A program made the translations under genes and the position numbers. From Acidobacteriota bacterium (GTDB taxonomy: Bacteria; Acidobacteriota; Blastocatellia; Pyrinomonadales; Pyrinomonadaceae), in contig JAIVJP010000292.1 of NCBI GenBank assembly GCA_020199975.1, positions 1 to 9,395 of the forward strand: DNA of 9,395 nt. Direction: 5' to 3'. Of this stretch, positions 6,002 to 9,395 are shown piece by piece; positions within the stretch are counted from its first letter, which is position 1; every line of letters starts with the position of its first letter. The notes beneath the pieces are model-generated. The model ran no database searches. It saw only the letters and a list, made by a program, of their open reading frames with translations, and was not told the origin of the DNA.

Positions 6002-7405
6002 ATGATTGCGGCGGCTGGCGAGGCTGCATCGGATATGAGATCCGACATCCAGGCGTGGGTGCGAGGGCTCAGACGCTCGCGACTCGATGTCGCCCTCGGG
6101 GCCAGTGTCTTCCTTTTTGTTCTCATCATCTTTCTTATTTCCCGCGTCCATCAGTTGGCAGATTCAAACTACTCGATGCTGCTAAGCCAGAGTTTGATCC
6201 ACCATCGCAGCTTCACCTTAGACCGATATAACATTCCTCGACTGCGTCCAACCCAGCAGCTTTTCCACGTTTCCAACGGCAGCCTTTACCAGCTCGAGCT
6301 GGTCGACAATCACATTTACTATTTCTGGCCACCCGGTACTTCCGTCCTTTCTGTGCCGTTCGTTGCTCTGATGAACGCGAGCGGTGTTTCCGCGGCAAAC
6401 GCAGACGGGAGTTACAATCCCGACGGCGAGGTGATTATCCAAGCCCGATTGGCAGCGATATTAATGGCGGCGCTTGCCTCTCTTTTCTATTTCACAAGCA
6501 GACTCCTGCTCCCGCCGGGATGGAGCCTCCTTCTTTCTCTGGGCACGGCACTCGGAACCCAAATTTGGAGCACAGCCTCAAGAGCTTTGTGGTCTGACAC
6601 GTGGGGGATCTTTCTGCTCGGCTTCGTTGTTCTCAGTCTTGTTGCCCAGGAGCTGGGAATCTACCGTCTCAGACCTGCATTGTTGGCGACCCTGCTAGCA
6701 TGGACTTATTTTGTTAGGCCAACTTTCGCGTTGCCCATTGTGGCGATCACGATTTATATCGTGATGTATCACCGTCGTCTGTTCATACCGTACGCCACGG
6801 TTGGCGCTGCCTGGTTCTCAGCCTTTGCCGTCTACTCCTGGTACCATTTCAGTCAGGTGCTTCCTAACTATTACTTTGTTTACCAACACTTCGGATCCAC
6901 GCCTCTGTGGCTAGCGCTTTTGGGCAATCTTATCAGCCCCTCGCGCGGTCTGCTGGTGTTCGTGCCAGTGCTCTTTTTTGTCAGCTACTTGTTGCTTCGG
7001 TATCGGGCGGCCTTGCCATTGCGGCGCCTCGTAGTTTTTTCACTGGTCATTGTATCTATTCATCTGATTGTTGTGTCTTCACATTCGCCTTGGTATGGTG
7101 GCCACTGTTACGGGCCACGTTATTCGACCGGTATTGTACCCTGGTTTTATCTGCTCGCTGTCTCGGGTCTGCAAGCGCGGCGGCGTTCTGCCAACGAGCA
7201 GACATCCAGGTGGCGATCTGTTCGTCGCCAGCTGGAAGCATCCATTGGCGCTTTGCTACTAATCCTGAGTGTCACCATTAACGCGCTCGGGGCGACGTCT
7301 CATGCTACCTGGCTGTGGAATTCCAGGCCTGTCAATGTCGATCAGGAGCCAGACCGGGTATGGGACTGGAAGCACCCGCAGTTTCTTGCAACTTGGAATC
7401 ACTGA
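6002..7405 (+). CDS. Polytopic membrane protein, GT-C glycosyltransferase-like
   Basis: This 467-residue protein has about ten hydrophobic segments, the first at about 28-48, then segments around 150-170, 175-192, 201-217, 225-255, 262-281, 301-332, 341-359, 376-391 and 413-429. Just after the first segment is a loop with ADSNYSM (Asp 54), placed like the acidic catalytic residue in the first extracytoplasmic loop of GT-C enzymes, which transfer sugars from lipid-linked donors. The strongest motif is SPWYGGHCYGPRY (362-374), preceded by ISPSRGLLVFVP (311-322). I recall these patterns from uncharacterised bacterial integral membrane proteins annotated as mannosyltransferase-like. No characterised homologue is recognised and the sugar-transfer role is inference. 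The start ATG 6002 lacks a clear Shine-Dalgarno; Met 12 (6035) is an alternative. The gene is likely in an operon with the DUF2520 gene 28 bases upstream. Confidence 0.7.
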   Translation: MIAAAGEAASDMRSDIQAWVRGLRRSRLDVALGASVFLFVLIIFLISRVHQLADSNYSMLLSQSLIHHRSFTLDRYNIPRLRPTQQLFHVSNGSLYQLELVDNHIYYFWPPGTSVLSVPFVALMNASGVSAANADGSYNPDGEVIIQARLAAILMAALASLFYFTSRLLLPPGWSLLLSLGTALGTQIWSTASRALWSDTWGIFLLGFVVLSLVAQELGIYRLRPALLATLLAWTYFVRPTFALPIVAITIYIVMYHRRLFIPYATVGAAWFSAFAVYSWYHFSQVLPNYYFVYQHFGSTPLWLALLGNLISPSRGLLVFVPVLFFVSYLLLRYRAALPLRRLVVFSLVIVSIHLIVVSSHSPWYGGHCYGPRYSTGIVPWFYLLAVSGLQARRRSANEQTSRWRSVRRQLEASIGALLLILSVTINALGATSHATWLWNSRPVNVDQEPDRVWDWKHPQFLATWNH

Positions 7406-7529
7406 TCTTCGATCAACAACGTGCTCTGCTTTCCTGGAATCTTTCGCTCACGAAGTCAAGGTTCTTTTGGGCGGATTATGGACTTAGTTGGAGTTTGAAC
7501 GGTACTCGCAGTTGATAAATAAGGAAGTT

Positions 7530-8579
7530 TCAGATTTGAGTTTTACCGATCCGAGGCTCAGACGCTCCAGTTCCAATTAACTCCCGATGCAAACTTCTGG
7601 CAATCAGCGGCACGATGCGGCGCGGCACATCGATGGCGGCTTTAATATGGCGAGCGTGAGTGAAATGGCCGGCAACATAGACGCCGGGAACGTTTGTTTC
7701 AAATGTCTCCGGATCATAGACAGGAACTTCAGTCAGCTTGCCCGGTTCAGTCTTCACTCCTAATTTCTTAAGCAGCGTGAGGTCCGCATCGCTGCCAATC
7801 AGAACAAACACAACGTGGTTGGGAATTGAAAGCGTTTCACCCAAGTCAGTAACGAGCCTAACTTCGTTCTCAGTAATTTCGGCTATTTCTTTGTAGAGGA
7901 TAACGCGCAGCCTTCCTTCAGCCACTTCGCGATCAAGCGGCGTCCGCACCCAATGTTTCATCGCGCCGGCTTTCGGATCGCGGTTCTCCCAATCTTCTCG
8001 CCAAATCGCCATTGTCGTCCGGGCGCCTTCTTCGGAAAGAAACAACGCTGCCTCTGCCGCGCTGTTGCCGCCACCAACCACCAGCGCCTGCTTGCGAACG
8101 TAAGGATAAGGCTCAACGAAGAGGTGATGAACTTTCGGCAAGTTCTCACCGGGAATATTGAGATAACGAGGGTGGGCCATTGCGCCGATTGCAAACACCA
8201 GGCGCCGGGCTTCATAGCTGACCTGCGACTGTTGCGCGTATTCTGTGGTACGTGTGGTCTGGAATACGAAGCCCTCAGTCTCCAAGCGCGCAATGTTAGT
8301 CACTTCCTCATCAGTATTTATCTTAAGATTGTGATCGAGTACGAAATGGATGTAGTGAGACAACAACTCTTCGCGGGTGGGCTTCTCACGGACTGGCTTC
8401 AAGGAACCTTCATGCATTTCCAGCTCGTTTGGCGTAGAGAAAAGAGTTCGCCCAATCGGGTAACGGCGAATCGTATCGGCAATCGTTCCTTTTTCGATGA
8501 CCTGATAAGCAAAGTCTGCTGAGGCCTGAGGGTCCCGCCGGTTCCAAGTCCGCGGTCTGCTGCAGCGTCGGTTCTCCAC
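7530..8579 (-). CDS. ypdA: YpdA-type FAD/NAD(P)H disulfide reductase, N-terminus damaged
   Basis: YpdA-like flavoproteins reduce bacillithiol disulfide or act as thioredoxin-reductase-like ferredoxin or thiol oxidoreductases in the cytosol. The family match starts at FAYQVIEKGTIADTIRRYP (23-41) and continues through TLFSTPNELEM (45-55), the second dinucleotide motif VVGGGNSAAEAAL (167-179, NADPH site) and the C-terminal YVAGHFTHARH (301-311). The first GxGxxG strand-helix unit that should bind FAD, about 25 residues, is missing. Residues 1-22 (MENRRCSRPRTWNRRDPQASAD) are unlike any Rossmann start. The frame begins at GTG 8579 without a ribosome site, and the first ATG is internal (Met 55). 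A fragment AGPSGLS is readable in another frame around 8515-8535, which may be a relic or chance. A deletion with frameshift, or a sequencing or assembly error, is likely. If real, the product may not bind FAD and the gene may be a pseudogene. Confidence 0.75.
   Translation of the reverse strand: MENRRCSRPRTWNRRDPQASADFAYQVIEKGTIADTIRRYPIGRTLFSTPNELEMHEGSLKPVREKPTREELLSHYIHFVLDHNLKINTDEEVTNIARLETEGFVFQTTRTTEYAQQSQVSYEARRLVFAIGAMAHPRYLNIPGENLPKVHHLFVEPYPYVRKQALVVGGGNSAAEAALFLSEEGARTTMAIWREDWENRDPKAGAMKHWVRTPLDREVAEGRLRVILYKEIAEITENEVRLVTDLGETLSIPNHVVFVLIGSDADLTLLKKLGVKTEPGKLTEVPVYDPETFETNVPGVYVAGHFTHARHIKAAIDVPRRIVPLIARSLHRELIGTGASEPRIGKTQI
8518..8531 (+). repeat. Two heptanucleotide units at the ypdA break point
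   Basis: GCTGAGG (8518-8524) and CCTGAGG (8525-8531) are tandem and resemble the heptads in the neighbouring spacer. The 8-mer ggcctgag recurs at 8523-8530 and 8596-8603. They coincide with the point where YpdA family similarity begins. Confidence 0.4.
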
Positions 8580-8584
8580 GTGTA

Positions 8585-8611
8585 CTTGAGACTTGGGCCT
8601 GAGACCTGGGA
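8585..8611 (+). repeat. Degenerate heptanucleotide tandem repeat
   Basis: The plus strand reads CTTGAGA, CTTGGGC, CTGAGA (one base short) and CCTGGGA in succession, then CTT. The consensus is near CYTGRGA. The array fills almost the whole gap between the PhzF stop codon and the ypdA-like frame. Short heptad arrays of this type occur between genes in several bacterial groups; their function is unknown. Confidence 0.6.
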
Positions 8612-8614
8612 CTT

Positions 8615-9395
8615 TTAGAACGTCACTTCGCCTTGCGCAACTACGACCGAAGGCCCGCCGACTCTAACCTGGTTCACAGCGCCCGTCTCTCCTTCAACCT
8701 CGATGTTGATTCTGCTGGGCCGCTTAATAAAATCACCCTGTTCGATTACAAAACTAAACTTGCCCGCAACGGCCTCAACTCCAGCCGCGTCATGATGGAC
8801 CAGGTAGGCTCCCAGCGCTCCGGCCGCACTGCCCGTGGCTGGATCTTCAGGAATATTGTCTGCCGGAGCGAAGAGTCGAGCGTGCGCACGGGCCGCGCCA
8901 ATCTCGATTGTTTCCCGTGTGAATGGGTAGCAGCCAGTGGCTCCGGCACGTTCATAAATCTCCGCAAGCAGGGCCGCGTTGACGCGACACTTCCCCAAGT
9001 CCGCGAGAGAGCGAACGGGAACGGCAAGAATCGGCAAACCGGTAGAGAGCACCTGAATGGGAAGATTCTCATCCAGCGCTTCTGTTGCCAGGCCCAATGC
9101 GCGGGCGAGGTTGGCTTGTTCGGCTGAGTCTTCCATGACGCTTCCCGGTACTGGTTTGCCTTGCGTCATCACGACCTGCACAGGCTGACCGTCTTTGAAT
9201 TCGATGTCCACCGGCAAAATGCCAATGCCGACTTCGTGCTGAATTCTTGTCCAGCCGTTACCATCCTTGGGTAAAGGAACCACACCCTCCCGCGCGAGAG
9301 CGTTCCAGGTTCCCACTACCGGATGACCGGCGAAAGGAATCTCGCGCGCAGGTGTGAAGATGCGAAGACGACGTAAGACCTTTGGCTCCGCTGGC
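8615..9395 (-). CDS. PhzF family isomerase-like protein (5' end outside window)
   Basis: The frame runs from the window edge (first complete codon at 9394) to TAA at 8615-8617, giving 259 residues of the C-terminal portion. PhzF proteins have a diaminopimelate-epimerase fold. The namesake isomerises dihydro-hydroxyanthranilate in phenazine synthesis, but most relatives (YddE type) have unknown substrates. The active-site region RIFTPAREIPFAGHPVVGTWNAL is visible; the Glu of ARE (codon 9341-9343) corresponds to the proposed catalytic acid/base. The second-half glycine loop DPATGSAAGALGAYL is also present, so both halves of the active site look intact. No phenazine genes are nearby, so a phenazine role is not supported. 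It lies 35 bases upstream of the ypdA-like frame on the same strand. A GTG at 9316 is in frame but lies within the conserved PVVGTW block and is not the start. Confidence 0.92.
   Translation of the reverse strand, partial: PAEPKVLRRLRIFTPAREIPFAGHPVVGTWNALAREGVVPLPKDGNGWTRIQHEVGIGILPVDIEFKDGQPVQVVMTQGKPVPGSVMEDSAEQANLARALGLATEALDENLPIQVLSTGLPILAVPVRSLADLGKCRVNAALLAEIYERAGATGCYPFTRETIEIGAARAHARLFAPADNIPEDPATGSAAGALGAYLVHHDAAGVEAVAGKFSFVIEQGDFIKRPSRINIEVEGETGAVNQVRVGGPSVVVAQGEVTF

Noticed and set aside
7403..7415. tgatc-ttc-gatca hairpin at the end of the membrane protein gene
   Set aside because: A 5-bp AT-rich stem with no T-run is too weak to call a terminator.
8615..9395. A phenazine biosynthesis locus suggested by the PhzF homologue
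   Set aside because: No other phz genes are present, and PhzF-like proteins are common in bacteria that make no phenazines.

Overview
The window is a bacterial chromosomal segment of moderately high GC. It pairs a mobile-element block (about 190-3340) with ordinary housekeeping or accessory genes (about 3440-9395). An M48 metalloprotease with a Pro/Lys-rich tail, a DUF2520 Rossmann protein, a YpdA-like reductase, a PhzF-like protein and short heptanucleotide repeats between genes together suggest Acidobacteriota (Blastocatellia-like) or a neighbouring phylum. This is a tentative inference, because no rRNA or phylogenetic marker is present.

Left block. Two complete insertion sequences lie side by side, both transcribed leftward and separated by only 53 bases. 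The first is an IS1380-family element (191-1556): one DDE transposase gene between 18-bp imperfect terminal repeats. The second is an ISKra4-family element (1610-3337): a small DUF6788 protein gene and the transposase gene between 22-bp terminal repeats that begin with GGG. Its two genes overlap by four bases (GTGA). The first gene also carries an A8 run (A_AAA_AAC) from which a -1 slip leads exactly into the transposase frame. A perfect 11-bp stem-loop lies just upstream of its Shine-Dalgarno. Neither element has a clear target-site duplication. The two are flanked by non-coding sequence (1-190, 1557-1609, 3338-3443).

Centre. A strong rho-independent terminator (3444-3475, minus strand) ends the gene for a secreted M48-type zinc metalloprotease (3499-4662, minus). 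A 384-base divergent intergenic region with a perfect 14-bp palindrome separates it from a plus-strand pair. That pair is a Rossmann-like/DUF2520 oxidoreductase (5047-5973) and, 28 bases later, a large polytopic membrane protein resembling GT-C glycosyltransferases (6002-7405).

Right. Convergent to that pair are two minus-strand genes. One is a YpdA-type FAD/NAD(P)H reductase (7530-8579) whose N-terminal FAD-binding motif and start region are missing or scrambled. The other is a PhzF-family protein (8615 to the window edge, 5' end outside). The 35 bases between them contain degenerate heptanucleotide repeats (CYTGRGR type), and similar units sit at the break point of the YpdA reading frame. 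The 124 bases between 7405 and 7530 show no gene and no convincing terminator.

No defence system, CRISPR array, tRNA or rRNA was found. The most noteworthy signals are the expression-control features of the ISKra4 element and the damaged start of the ypdA-like gene.
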